Source: Chloropicon primus
Lineage: Eukaryota; Chlorophyta; Chloropicophyceae; Chloropicales; Chloropicaceae
Assembly: GCA_023205875.1 (NCBI GenBank)
Contig: CP060758.1
Span: 620,001-684,000 of the forward strand
Direction: 5' to 3'
DNA: 64,000 bases
Notes under the pieces: model-generated
The model's input: only the letters and a program-made list of their open reading frames with translations
Databases searched by the model: none
What the model was told of the DNA's origin: nothing
Shown: positions 39,398 through 50,329 of the stretch, piece by piece
Layout: every line of letters starts with the position of its first letter
Numbering within the stretch: position 1 is the stretch's first letter
Program-made: the position numbers and the translations under genes

Positions 39398-40439
39398 CGC
39401 GTGATGCCTCTCTCTCTCTCTAAAACCTAAACTCTGCAAGCCTAGAGGCTAGTCTCTAGACTCCCAGAAACCCCCCGGGGGCGGAGACCTGAACCAAAGT
39501 CTTTTGCTTTGCGCGAGCGACACGAGGGCAACAGTCACGTCTCCAAACCAAGAGACCCTCAAGATCGATGGATGCAAAACCTCCCCCCCGTAGGACGACG
39601 ACGAACCGAAACCGAAACCGAAACGCTCAACCACCTCCTCTCTTCTCTGTGCGTCGATCTCGTAACGGCTCCATCGATGGGTAACACCATATAACGCCTT
39701 GTACAGAATAACGTAACTCGAAGAATGACATCATACGGAGTAGGAATTCTTGAGTTCATTGGGAGACGTAAATGCGTTGTTGTCGTTATAACAAGACGTG
39801 TTTTGTACTGGAAGTCTTCGCGTGGAACGTCTCTCGTGGAACGCAAATTTGCGGCGAGGCTCCGGGGGGATCGCAGCAGAGCGAGAGAGAGCGGCACAGC
39901 GACGCGCGAGGGACGAGGGACACAAGGACCTCGTCGAGGTGAAGGGCTAGTCGAATGGACTGAGTATCGTCATGTGAGCAAGGTCTTTGGTTTGTCCTGC
40001 TGTTGGAGTTTTGAGTGACGAGCGTGACGCCTGCGACGTGGCGTGAGAGGACGAGGAAGGGGACGAGCACGGAGCCCTTTTCTGCTTTCTTCTTTGAGAG
40101 AGACCGAGGCGGAGAGGGAGGAGCGAGAGGGAGGGAGAGCGTGTGAGACGCGTGTGAGGGATTGGTGAGGTCGTGCGTTGAGGGTGAGTGACTTGTGGGG
40201 GAGGGGAGGGGGCGAGGACGAGCGGGATCCGGAGGAGGGAGACGAAAGGGCCGCCGTGGGGGTGAACTCTCTCTCTCTCTCTGTGTGTGGGGGGGTGGGC
40301 GACTGGTGTTCTTTGTGCCCCCCTTCCACGAGGCCCAACCACTCTGCGGACTTTCTGTTTTGCCTTTGGCTGACTCTTTCTCTTCTCTTGTGGGACTACG
40401 CGGGGTCTTGTCGCCAGATTGCGGCCACCAACCACCACC
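39398..40439. promoter_or_regulatory. Divergent intergenic region, SLC10-like / CNOT4-like
   Basis: About 1.04 kb. A sense GA tract for the left gene lies at 39408-39421, and a CT tract at 40266-40281 upstream of CNOT4. Around 39660-39800 the sequence is AT-richer, with ACGTTATTCTGTAC on the minus strand (about 39705-39718) resembling ACGTATTCTGTAC at 59399-59411. The short open frame 39725-40018 has no supporting feature. No gene seen. Confidence 0.45.
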
Positions 40440-41657
40440 ATGGAGGAGGACGACACGTGTCCCCTCTGCCTCGAGCAGCTGGACATCACGGACAAGCACA
40501 TAGAGTTCTGCCTGTCATGCGACTACCGGATGTGCCTGTGGTGCTGGCATCGGATCATGGAGAACGCGGCCAAGGACAATAGAGTGGGCTGTTGTCCCAA
40601 CTGTCGAAGGGAGTACGACAAGGAGAGGATAACCAAGGGGCAGGTGGACCCCACGAAGCTGGCCAAGGAGCAGGAAAAGAAGAGGAAGAAGGACTCCAAG
40701 CTCAAGTACAAGCCAGGGGAAGGCATGTCGCGAAAGCACCTGCAGAACGTCAGGGTCATCCAGAGGAACTTGGTGTACGCCATCGGGGTGCCGCTCAAGC
40801 ACTGCAAGGAGGAGACCCTGAAAAAGCAGGAGTTCTTTGGCAAGTACGGGGAAATTACGAAGATTTCAGTCAACAGAAACGGCCCGAACGGCAGGTACGG
40901 CGTCTACACCAATGGGAAGGGCCCAACGGGTAGCGCTTACGTGACCTTCAAGAAGGAGAGTGATGCCGTTCTTTGCATCAAGAAGATAGACGGAAGCATC
41001 GTGGACGGAAACGTGATCAAGGCTTGCTTCGGGACTACCAAGTACTGCAACTCCTTCCTCAAGTACCAGCAGTGCAACAACCCGGACTGCCTTTACCTCC
41101 ACGAGATCGGAGAGGAGGCCGAGAGCTTCACAAAGGAGGAGATGGCGAGGATTGGGACGAAGCACCACAGCTTCCACGTGCCCCCACCACAGGCCGCCCA
41201 GCAGGCGCAGCAGGTCTGCCACCCCGTCCCCGTGCCAGTTCCGATGCCCTCCCAGCAAGCGAACGTGCCGCCACAAGTGCACGGCATGAGGCAAGCGGGC
41301 GATGTGAACACCGAGAATGGTGCGAGCGGCATGCCGGGGGTGAGCGGGTTCCCGCTCCCCGGTGCCGCGCCGCCCCAGCCTCAAGTGTCGCCCCCCGACA
41401 CTTCCCAGTTGTCGGCAGGGGAGATGTTCTTGAACCACATACAGCAAATGATGCAAGGCAACCAAGCAAACCTGTTAGGGGGAGGGGGCGGGTTCAACCT
41501 TGAACCAGGAATCCATTTTCGTAACCAAGAGGAGATGCAGTACTCTGGGAGGACAAAAAGCCGATTCAGTTTCGCGAACACGAACTCGGAGGAGGAGACG
41601 CTTTCTGTAACTTCACCACCAGGCTTCTCGCTGAACAACGGCTTCTCGTCATCCTAA
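40440..41657 (+). CDS. CNOT4: CNOT4/Not4-like E3 ubiquitin ligase
   Basis: RING ubiquitin ligase linked to the CCR4-NOT complex and ribosome quality control. Single exon, 405 aa from ATG 40440. Domains: C4C4 RING at about 7-53 (CPLC, FCLSC, CLWC, CCPNC); coiled linker (LAKEQEKKRKKDSKLKYKPG); RRM at about 105-200 (RNLVYAIGVPLKHCKEETLK, FFGKYGEITKISVNR); a C-x(7)-C-x5-C-x3-H zinc knuckle (KYCNSFLKYQQCNNPDCLYL, then H). This order is diagnostic. The C-terminal about 180 residues are Pro/Gln-rich and shorter than in yeast or human. Confidence 0.93.
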   Translation: MEEDDTCPLCLEQLDITDKHIEFCLSCDYRMCLWCWHRIMENAAKDNRVGCCPNCRREYDKERITKGQVDPTKLAKEQEKKRKKDSKLKYKPGEGMSRKHLQNVRVIQRNLVYAIGVPLKHCKEETLKKQEFFGKYGEITKISVNRNGPNGRYGVYTNGKGPTGSAYVTFKKESDAVLCIKKIDGSIVDGNVIKACFGTTKYCNSFLKYQQCNNPDCLYLHEIGEEAESFTKEEMARIGTKHHSFHVPPPQAAQQAQQVCHPVPVPVPMPSQQANVPPQVHGMRQAGDVNTENGASGMPGVSGFPLPGAAPPQPQVSPPDTSQLSAGEMFLNHIQQMMQGNQANLLGGGGGFNLEPGIHFRNQEEMQYSGRTKSRFSFANTNSEEETLSVTSPPGFSLNNGFSSS

Positions 41658-41710
41658 TAATGTTACACAAAATGCTTCGTCTTTAGGCTTTTAGCCTTCT
41701 TGAACCTTCT

Positions 41711-43324
41711 TTATAACAGATCATCCAGTAAGGAAAATATCGACCGCACGGTCGCGGCCGTGTGCTGGCCTGTCGCCCTCTCCAACTGCTCTACCAACGA
41801 CACCACTTCAGCTTCGGAATGGGCAACGCTTGCTTGCAACCCCGTGGTAGGCCCGCCAGCGGGAAAGCTGTCAGTCTTGCTCGAATGGCCGTTCGCAAAC
41901 GCGTGGTGTTCAACCACGCCATTCGCTCCGCCCCCCGGAGACTTGATGCTTCTAACGAGGGCCTCCCTCTCCTTCTGCAGGCTCTCCACTTTATGCTTCA
42001 GGTCGTCAACCTTTTCCTGCAGGGGCGCATTCTCTCTTTGGGCCTTGAGCTCGTTGGAGCGAGCTTGCAGGAGATTCTCCTCCAACTGGATCACTTCTGA
42101 CGCCAGGGACTTGGTCCGCTCTGCGGATGCCGCCGACCCGTTGAGCGCGGCGTCCCTCTCCTCCAGGGCCCGCTCTGCCGCCATCGCGAAAGTGTCTATC
42201 TGCTCCTGCAGCTCTACTACTTGAGATTCCAAATCCCTCGAATGGCTTCCCTTGGCGTTGAAGCTCTCGGTGAGCGACATGTTCTCCTTCGTGAGGGCCT
42301 CGATCGCTCTCTGCTGGGCTTCCAGACCACGCTGCAGCTCGTACTTCTCACGGGCGAGCAAATCGATGTGCCCCTGAAACCCCTCAACGTCCCTCTCCGT
42401 CAAAGATGGCGATTTCTTGGCCACCCCCTCGCCTTCTTGCTCTTCCGCCGCTGTTGGGACACCGCCGTCAAGCCCTCCAGGCGCAACTCCTTCTTCGTTC
42501 CCATTGCCACCCAGGGAGACTGCCTTGGTCAGGCCAGCCCCAATTCCCTGGAGCCCCCCTCTCGCAGACGCGGGCTTGCTCTCTTCAAGCGTTCTCTCAG
42601 AGGAGAAGCCGGCCTTGGCCCCGCCACTCAGGCCCTCTCTCTCTCCGCCGGGAGCCTGGAGCTCCGCTGCCTTTGCGAACTCCTGTGCCACAATCGGCTG
42701 GGTCTCTGGCACGCCAAGCTTTGGTGGCACCGGGTGAGCCTCTCTGGGATTTGCCCGCGGCTTCGCTTCCCGTTCAGAAGCGCCAGCAGAGAAGAGCCCT
42801 GAGGTCACCGACTTGGTCGTATTTCGATTGTTGCTGGTGCTCTGGACGACGCTAGACATGTAAGAGTCCGAGAGCATGGAGTACGACTGCGACAGGGAAA
42901 CGGCCTTCGACTTGCCCTCGGACGACGCCGTCGCGGCAGCCCCCGCCCCACCCGACTCCCCCCCGTGCCTCGCTCCAGCGCGGGTGTCGCCCGACTCCAA
43001 CTTGTCTGTGCCGGACGTGCTCGTGGAGCCCGACTTCCTCTGCCTCGCTACGGCCGCAGATTCAACCTCCAGTGGCGAGGGCTCCCGCAGCCTCGTCGCC
43101 TCCACCTTGTCGACCTCCTCCAGCCTTCGTTCGGAGACGACTCGGTCTTCCCTGCTGTCGTCGCCTGCTGCAGGCGTCACCCCTTGGAGTGCCTCAATTT
43201 TTGTCGTTTTCACATCCTTCTTCTTGCTTTTCTTCTCCTTTTTGTTCTTCTTCCGGTTCCGGAATGCCTCGAGCTTCTTCCTTCCGGCCTCCGCGAGGTC
43301 CGCCTTGCTCTTCGCCTCCACCAT
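41711..43324 (-). CDS. Golgin-like coiled-coil protein, 537 aa
   Basis: Single exon, ATG 43324. Residues 1-40 contain AEAGRKKLEAFRNRKKNKKE, a motif (AGR-K-LE-FR-x-KK) seen at the start of plant and animal centrosome/Golgi coiled-coil proteins. Residues about 40-310 are low-complexity (Ser, Ala, Gly, Glu). Residues about 315-470 form a strong coiled coil (ARSNELKAQRENAPLQEKVD, DDLKHKVESLQKEREALVR). The last helix (AEVVSLVEQLERATGQHTAA, TVRSIFSLLDDLL) may be a targeting domain, but it is not a canonical GRIP domain. Function therefore inferred only as tether or scaffold. Confidence 0.78.
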   Translation of the reverse strand: MVEAKSKADLAEAGRKKLEAFRNRKKNKKEKKSKKKDVKTTKIEALQGVTPAAGDDSREDRVVSERRLEEVDKVEATRLREPSPLEVESAAVARQRKSGSTSTSGTDKLESGDTRAGARHGGESGGAGAAATASSEGKSKAVSLSQSYSMLSDSYMSSVVQSTSNNRNTTKSVTSGLFSAGASEREAKPRANPREAHPVPPKLGVPETQPIVAQEFAKAAELQAPGGEREGLSGGAKAGFSSERTLEESKPASARGGLQGIGAGLTKAVSLGGNGNEEGVAPGGLDGGVPTAAEEQEGEGVAKKSPSLTERDVEGFQGHIDLLAREKYELQRGLEAQQRAIEALTKENMSLTESFNAKGSHSRDLESQVVELQEQIDTFAMAAERALEERDAALNGSAASAERTKSLASEVIQLEENLLQARSNELKAQRENAPLQEKVDDLKHKVESLQKEREALVRSIKSPGGGANGVVEHHAFANGHSSKTDSFPAGGPTTGLQASVAHSEAEVVSLVEQLERATGQHTAATVRSIFSLLDDLL

Positions 43325-43563
43325 CCCTCACCTCACCTCCTCTGGCCGCCCCTCGCACTCCGTCACCATCGAGAGAATCAATCGATCAGCCCAAGTGAAG
43401 AGGAGCAAAGCCAAGGGAATGATTGTGCCTGCTGGACTGGACAAAGCTGAGCTGGACAAGCAGGGAAGAGAGAGAGAGCAAAATGAGGATGTCGATTACA
43501 GGAGTGAAGTACGCAATGGATTAAGATCTAACAAAGCTAGTATCTACCTGTCGTCCTCCTCTG

Positions 43564-46233
43564 CTAGAGGCGCTTCGTGACCGGTCTTTGGGGCCTGAAG
43601 GGCGGGGTGCCCGGGGGCAAGGGGACGCCATCCTTGGAGAGGCCGCCGGGGGGAGGGCACGGAGGTGGGCTCACTCCCGGGGGAGGTCTCTTCCCGGATG
43701 CCGAGGACAGGGACATCCTCTCCTCGTCGTAAGAGTACGCGTGCTCCACCGACTGCGGCCTTGGCATGCTATTGAAAGCCATGGACATCGGGGGCGCCAT
43801 CACTTGCTTCTTGTTCAGACCCCAATCGAAGCTCGAGTACCTGATCGTGAAAGACTCGTTGTCAATTGCCGCGAGGAGGGTCTTCTGCCTCGTGTTGGGC
43901 AGAAAGGGCAGCAGCCACTTGAGGAGGTGGCCCTCAGAGCTGCCAAAGTCGTCTCGATACCAGTCGAAGATAGCATGCAGCATGATCTGGACCGTGGCCT
44001 TCGAGCTGAGCGGGTTGGCTGACTTGCTGGTCGTCTGGTAAGAGATGTGCTTGGAGCAGAACTCCCTCGTCGCCTGGTTGAGCATCTCGTCGAGCTCCTC
44101 CGGGTTGTAGATCTTCAGCTTGGGGCAGGACTTGGTCCCCCTCACCAGGCAGAAATAGATCCTCGGATCCCACACCACAATGGCGTTTTTCACCCTGGGG
44201 TCAATGCTGGAGAACACCCTCCTGAACGATATGTGAGGCTTCTGATTTCCCCTCAGGATGCCGTGCTCGATGTCGTTCAGAGCGTACACTTGCTTCCCGA
44301 TCCTGTAGCAGGTGTGGTTGTAAAAGTGAAGCCTCTGGCACAGCGTGGTTGGCGGCCCCAGAACGACGAACCCGTGAAGAATCAGCGCATTGTATATGTT
44401 GATGAAGAACGTGACTCTCTCCGAGAAGGACAGCTCTGACATGTCAAACGTCTGCAGCTCGCATACGAACACGGTGAAGTCTTTGAACTCCTGGGACAGC
44501 GCGAGCCCCTCGTAATCTACTATCGTCCCAGTTCGAGTCTCTGCCGTGTACCTTGAGACCAAGTTGGACAGTCTGCTCCTGAGCTCCTGATCTATGTCAA
44601 CAGAAGACTTTTGCTTCGTATGCTTCGGCATTTTCATGTTCAGAATGCTCCCCACTTCATCTTCCTTGAACCTATACAGCGCGTCTCCGTCCTCAAAGAC
44701 GTCGTTCCTGTTGACGTGGTAGAACACCCCAACGTCCATCCACCTCTGCGCAGCCGATACCGCGTCTTCGCGGTTATGCAGGTTCAGGTGGTTGACGAGG
44801 TAGTCTACGCAATGCGAGCCCCTGAAGGTCTTGAAGTACGGAATCCTGTTGAGGACCTTGTCGGAGATATCTAAATTCTGTCTCATCCTAACCACGAGCT
44901 TCTCGAACTGAAGCTCCTCTTCTACTTCGCTCAATATGACTTGGGCGGAGGCCTGCCCCCCTGGACTGCCTCCTTGCCTGTTGGACAGGGGCGTTTCCAC
45001 GACCCCCGAGCTAAAATAAGGTTTTGTGGGATCGTCCCCCTTCAACGACTCCCACTTCATTTGCTCTCTCTCGACCTGCCTTTTTATGAAAGGCATCTCC
45101 AGCAAAGATTCTATGCTTGGCCTGCTCCCCGGGTTCTTTTGCAAGCACATCTCAATCGCGCTCCTCAGCTCTTCCGAGTACTGGTGGGAGATGGGATTAT
45201 ACTTGCCCTGAACGATGGACATCACCAGAGCAGGAAGATTCGTCGCATCGAAAGCGTGCTTGAAGGTGGTCAGCTCGTACATGATGCACCCAACCGCCCA
45301 AATGTCCGACTTCTGGTTGTAGGGGTGACCCTCGCAGAGCTCTGGGGACAAGTAGTACGGCGTGCCCACCGCTGAGTGGGCAAAACTCGTCTGTGAGCCC
45401 AGAACTTTGGAAAGACCGAAGTCACCCAATTTGATTTGCCCCTTCTTCGTCACGAACACATTCTTGGTCTTCAAGTCGCGATGCAAGATCTTCTTGTTGT
45501 GCAAGTGCTCCAGGGACAGGAGCAACTGGGCGAAAAAGCTTAGTACTTGCTCTTCCGAGAATGGCTGCCGGCACTTTTGAATCAACTGGAACAGGCTTCC
45601 GTTGTCCGCATACTCCATCACCACGTTCAGCACGCCGTCCTCGATGAAGGATCCATAGTACCCAATGATGTTTGGATGAGCCAAGCTTGCAAGAACCTGT
45701 GAAACGTTTCATTTGTCTCGTGTCAGTGAAGTACTACAGGGGCACCAGAGGCACCTCTTGAGTCCTTACCTTGATCTCGTTCATCACCTCGGCTTGATCC
45801 TCAGGTGCTTGGTCTTCGATGAACATTCTTTTCAAGACGAAGCGACTCCCATCGCTCTTCCTCTTCACCAGAATAACCGAACCCTAAACCACAGAGAGGG
45901 AGAGGGAGAGAGAGAGAGAGGGAGGCAGTCAGGACGACTGTCGAGCGAACGCGTGGCGGGTGCGCCTCGCACCACCGACTGGGCAATCGCCAAGAGACTG
46001 AAGAGTACACTCCGCGACCTGTGGTGTGGACGCTATAAAAGAGCAAACACGCCTTGACGACGAGTTCGCTGTACCCCTTTGGACGTTTCCCAAGCCTGTG
46101 CTTTCCCTATCGTTCCCTATCGTTTTCCTTGAAGAACCCTTGGAAGAAGAAAGACCTTCCTCTCGTTCGCGTCACGAGCCCCACTCACCTGTGCACCCCT
46201 CCCCAAAGATTTGATCTTTTCGAACTTCTCCAT
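43564..46233 (-). CDS. NEK8/9-type protein kinase fused to DEP and DUF547 domains
   Basis: Exons 46189-46233, 45770-45883 and 43564-45696 (minus) give 763 aa; introns 305 and 73 nt with GTGAGT and GTAAGG donors, both phase 0. Exon 1 (MEKFEKIKSLGRGAQ) and exon 2 (GSVILVKRKSDGSRFVLKRM) rebuild the Gly-loop and ATP lysine (Lys33). Kinase 1-260: HRDLKTKN (Asp127), DFG (Asp145), GTPYYLSPELCEGHPYNQKS, ATNLPALVMSIVQGKYNPIS; the last phrases are those of NEK8/NEK9. A DEP domain follows at about 320-400 (RGSHCVDYLVNHL, YRFKEDE), then DUF547 at about 450-600 (FFINIYNALILHGF, ISFRRVFSSIDPRVKNAIVV). The tail is Pro-rich. NEK8/9 normally carry RCC1 repeats here. Probably ciliary or cytoskeletal signalling, by inference. 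Confidence 0.92.
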
Positions 46234-46769
46234 AGTGCTTCTCCACTATTGGGCTTCACTGCCCTCTCCCTTGACCCAACGCCTAAGGACCTTCCTGCTT
46301 CGTCTCGTTCTTCTGAATCAACCTAAAGGAAAACCCTTCCCGTCCAACGATACAACGCTCGTTCGCGGCCCTGCTGCCGTGGTGCTCCGTCCCGCACACC
46401 CTTGCGCAAGGAGTGGAGTGGCCTCCCCTCTGTCTCCCTCTTCCTTCCTTGCGCCTCGGGAAACCACTCCTTTGACAAAGCTGGCATTCAACAGACCGGG
46501 ATAGATGGATGAAGGAGGAGGAGGGCGATGGAGGAGCGCGGAGTCCTCGCTCAATGGACTCTAATGACCAGCTGGCATCTCACAAGACAGGACAAGATGA
46601 TCCCTGAAGGGGGAAATGAGAGGATGGCGAGGAGGAGGGTGGCGGTGCTCTGGCAGTAGTTCACGGGGCACGATAGCGTTGCTATAAAGAGGTCGGGTCA
46701 ATTGGCTCGAACTTTTCCTGAAGGTGACACCAAGGAGTGATGTGTATCGCACATGTCATTGTCGGTTAT
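46234..46769. other. Intergenic: NEK fusion leader and YchF 3' flank
   Basis: About 535 bp between the kinase ATG and the YchF stop, both on the minus strand. No supported gene. A TATAAA lies at 46684-46689 but on the plus strand, which has no gene downstream within the region. Confidence 0.4.
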
Positions 46770-48250
46770 TTATACGTTGAACCTGAAGAGTATGACATCC
46801 CCCTCTTGAACGACATACTCCTTCCCCTCGCTCCTCAGCAGCCCCTTCTCCTTTGCAGCTGACTGAGAACCAGTCGTGACGAAATCATCGTACGAGATCG
46901 TTTCTGCCCTAATGAACCCCTTCGTGAAGTCTGTGTGAATGACTCCAGCGGCCTCCGGAGCGGTCATGCCAGAGACGATGGTCCATGCTCTGGTCTCCTT
47001 CTCTCCGCTAGTGAAGTACGTCCTCAGACCAAGCATGTCGTAAGCGACCTTGATCAAAGTCTGCAGGCCGGTTTGCTTGATCCCAAAGCCCTCGAGGAAT
47101 TCCTGCCTCTCGTCGCCGCTCAACTCCACGAGTTCCTCCTCCATTTTCGCGGAGACGAGGACGAACCGAGCATTCTCGTCTTCCGCCTTCTTTCTCAGCG
47201 CCTTTGCGTGAGGGTTGGAGGCAGCCTCGTCCATGAGATCGTCCTCGGCCACGTTTGCGGCATAAATCACTGGTTTCATGGTGAGGAGACCCAGGCCTTT
47301 GACGACCTCGAAGTCAGTTTCTTCCAAGTCAGCCTTCCTCGCGGGAATTCCCTGCTCCACCGTGCTATAGATCGTCTCCAAGATCTTCTTTTCGGCCTCG
47401 ACATCGCCGGCGTCCGGAGCCTTCTTGCCCTTGCCCCCCTTCTTCAAGCGCTCGAACCTCCGCTCGATTTGAGCCATATCCGAGAGCGCCAGCTCCGTCT
47501 CGATGACCTCTGTGTCTCTCAAGGGATCCACAGATCCGTCGACGTGCACAACGTTCGTGTCCTCAAAGCATCGAACGACGTGAACGATCGCGTCGACCTC
47601 CCTGATATGGCTCAAGAACTTGTTGCCGAGCCCCTCGCCTTTGCTCGCCCCAGCGACAAGGCCTGCGATGTCGACAAACTCTATTGTCGTGGCCACAGTG
47701 CTCTTCGACTTGGACAGCTCGCTGAGCTGGTGCAGCCGCTGGTCCGGCACGGGTACGGTGCCCACGTTGGGCTCGATGGTGCAGAACGGAAAGCTTGCGC
47801 ACGAGAGAAGCGGTCGCGTCAGCACAAGAACGAGAGGAAGGGGAGCAGGGCTTGGGACACGAGAGGTAGAGAGATGTGAACTCACTTTGCTGCTTGGGCT
47901 TGGCTTCCCTCCACCAGGGCGTTGAACAAGGTCGACTTGCCGACGTTGGGTAGGCCCACGATGCCCGTCTTCAAGGCACGGCACGTCGTCCCGTGCCCGC
48001 GGCCTTGCCCGAAAGCCAGACCCCTCGCGTGGGCCCCCGCCTCTGCACCTTCCAGGGGCCTGCCCAGGCTAATGATGGGCGAAGAAGCGTTTCGAAGGCC
48101 GCTCCTGTACGACGAGGCCGCGCGCGGTAGTGTGCATGGCGCGAGGCCTGCGGCGAAGGACAGAGTTCTGTGGGCCTTGGTGACAACCCGTGGGGCCACC
48201 TTGCCTCCCCGCTTCAGCATCAACGTCCTCCTCATCACCGCGACGGCCAT
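46770..48250 (-). CDS. ychF: Organelle-type YchF/OLA1 translation-linked NTPase
   Basis: Obg-family ATPase. Exons 47886-48250 and 46770-47793 (minus) give 462 aa; 92-nt intron, GTGAGT donor and CGCAAG acceptor, splitting an Asn codon. The junction rebuilds QAQAA/NFPFCTIEPNVG, the bacterial form. N-terminal about 92 residues are basic and Ser/Ala-rich, fitting plastid or mitochondrial import. G1 is GLPNVGKST (about 99), DIAGLVAGASKGEGLGNKF is G3, and the TGS-like C-terminal domain ends VQEGDVILFRFNV, as in bacterial YchF. NKxD-type G4 is replaced, as is normal in this ATP-preferring family. It is therefore the endosymbiont-derived copy, not cytosolic OLA1. Confidence 0.92.
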
Positions 48251-48405
48251 TTTATCCGATTGAGCCGCCTGACTGCAGGAGATGATCGATTGAGAGGCTG
48301 AGAATGCGATAAGGCTGATGGCTGATGATGGTGTTGGTTTGAGGGCGAAGGCCAAAGGCCAGCCGATTCATCGGTGGGATTACATTACAGAGGCCAGACT
48401 TGCTC

Positions 48406-49896
48406 TCACTTCCTGGCGAAGAAGGAGGCGATGCCCATCTGTCTCTTCTTTCCAGCGGGTTCCTTGTTCGCCTTTGCCTTGGGCTTCCCTGCTTGGGTTG
48501 GCTTCTTGTTCTCCACGCCCTCGGCCTTGACCTTTGGCGCCGCCGGCTTTGGCGGAGGGGTCGAGCTCGTGGGGGGGTTGGGGTTGGTGTTCTCCCCCTC
48601 GTCCCCCTCGTCCACTTCCATGCAAACCTCCTCTCCCTTGTCGTTGATGAACGTCTTCATCTTCTTCTTGGGCCTGCTGCTGCCGCCCCTCGAGCCCCTT
48701 CCGAGGGAGAGAGACAGACCCTTCTTCTGCGGCTCCGCCGAAGCTTCGTCCAGCTCCATCTCCGCTTTCTCTGGCTCTGGATCCTCCTCCGGAACCTCCG
48801 CGTCGGCCTCCTCCTCCTCCATGGACGCCTCGCTGTCGCTCTCGTCTTCGCTGAGCAAGAGGCCCCTTCCCAGCGAGGAGGGCTTCTTCGAGGCGACCAT
48901 GTCGTCCTCATCGTCCTCCTCCAGCAAGGCCGTCGGCCTTTTCGAGGAGATCGAAAGCCCGGCGGTCTTGGCGCCGGCCGAATTCTTCTTGAGAGAAACT
49001 CCTCCGCCCGGCGGCGACTCCTTCTTCACGCTCGCGACGCCTATGGACGACCTCTTCTTTGGCCTGTCCAGCGAGAAGCCCTTGCTCCTCGGTTCCTCTG
49101 ACTTTGCCTCCTGCTTCGGCTTCAGGTTCAGGCCTCTCGAGGAAGGCTTCTTCGACGCGCTGAGCGAAATTCCACCGCCGCTCTTCGCGGGCTTCGCGCC
49201 CCCGCTCGCCCCCAATCCACCGGGTCTGGCAGCCTCGGACTCGACCTCGGCCTTGGCTTTCCTCTCCCTCGGAACAGGCCCAGTCCCCACCTGGCTGGCC
49301 GCTTCCCTCCTCACCTCCTTGCAAGAGATGGAGCTCATGCGGTTGTCCCTCAAACTGTTCGTCGCGTCTGCGGGCTCCGAGAAGAGCGTGTCGATCTGCA
49401 TGTACTCCGCGGACCACATCGCTCCAGGGTCCTTCAGAGCGCAGGGCTGGATGCTGTAGATGTACTTGGACGTCACCTGGAGGGTGCGGGACGAAAACAG
49501 AAATGGAGGCCCCGTCAGTCAAAGTTGTGTAAAGGTGAAGGTGAAGACAAAGGTTCTCTTCTCTCTCTCTCGACCCCCGTGGGCGAGCTTCGGGAGGAGG
49601 CGGGAGGCTCGTACCTTCTCCAGACCGGCCTCCATCTCGGACAACTTCTCCTCCGGCACGAGCTGCACAACGTGGGAACGCTTGGGTGGCTTGGTCCAGC
49701 CGGACAGGAGGTGGACCCTCTTGATCTTGTCCTTGTTCTCCCCTTGCGCAAAATCTTCCAAGAGCTTCCTCGCGTCCTTCGCGCTCACGTCGAACTCCCT
49801 CGCGATCCACTTGAACGACACGATCTGTCTCTCCTCCACCACCGCGGCCTCCACCTCCCGCAGCCTCGTCGCGAGACGACCCTCCATCGGCGCCAT
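48406..49896 (-). CDS. POLD3: DNA polymerase delta subunit 3 (p66/Cdc27)
   Basis: Non-catalytic replication subunit linking polymerase delta to PCNA. Exons 49615-49896 and 48406-49476 (minus) give 450 aa; 138-nt intron, GTACGA donor, CTCCAG acceptor, phase 0. Residues about 5-110 form the winged-helix N-terminal domain (EERQIVSFKWIAREFDVSAK, DARKLLEDFA). The middle is disordered, rich in Lys, Ser, Glu. The end, KKRQMGIASFFARK, is a textbook PIP box (Q-x2-I-x2-FF) at the very C-terminus, as in POLD3 orthologues. This order and terminal PIP box make the call sound although the middle is unconserved. Confidence 0.9.
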
Positions 49897-50329
49897 GGTC
49901 AATTTCTGTTTTTTTTTGCAGAAGCGCGGGAACGGGAACTCCTCCCGGGGAAGAGAGGAGCCCGTGCGGATGGAGATCGGTGGGGGGTACGAAGACAATG
50001 TGACATTGTGAGAGGAGGAGGAGGGGGACTCGTGTGTCAGGAGAGGGCTCGCATTCGTTCCCTCCCTTTCGCTCCAGTCAAGTCGTTTTCATCGCACTCT
50101 GGAGCGGCGAGGAATGCATGATCATCAGGGACTTGGGCTTGCAGAGGGAAGAGAGCTATGTGGAAAATGTAGAAGGAGACTTTTCGTGCACTGTGTGGTG
50201 ATCTAAATTAAATAAAGCTCGGGTGGTCTTACTGAAACGAACTCGTTTCCTCCCACAGTCTCGATCGATGGCAGAACGACTACTGGGCTTGGTGGTGAAT
50301 CATCACTGATGATCGATGCCTCGGTCTCC
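49897..50329. other. Intergenic: POLD3 leader and 3' flank of the Cys-rich gene
   Basis: About 430 bp, both neighbours on the minus strand. A run of nine T (49911-49919) stands 15 bp before the POLD3 ATG (A-run in the sense leader). An AATAAA at about 50209 is on the plus strand. No gene seen. Confidence 0.4.

Noticed and set aside
39725-40018. 97-codon plus-strand ORF with ATG
   Set aside because: No recognisable motif, Arg-rich second half, no splice or neighbour support; taken as chance in the SLC10/CNOT4 intergenic region.
46684-46689. TATA box
   Set aside because: TATAAA is on the plus strand, but both flanking genes are on the minus strand and no plus-strand gene begins nearby.
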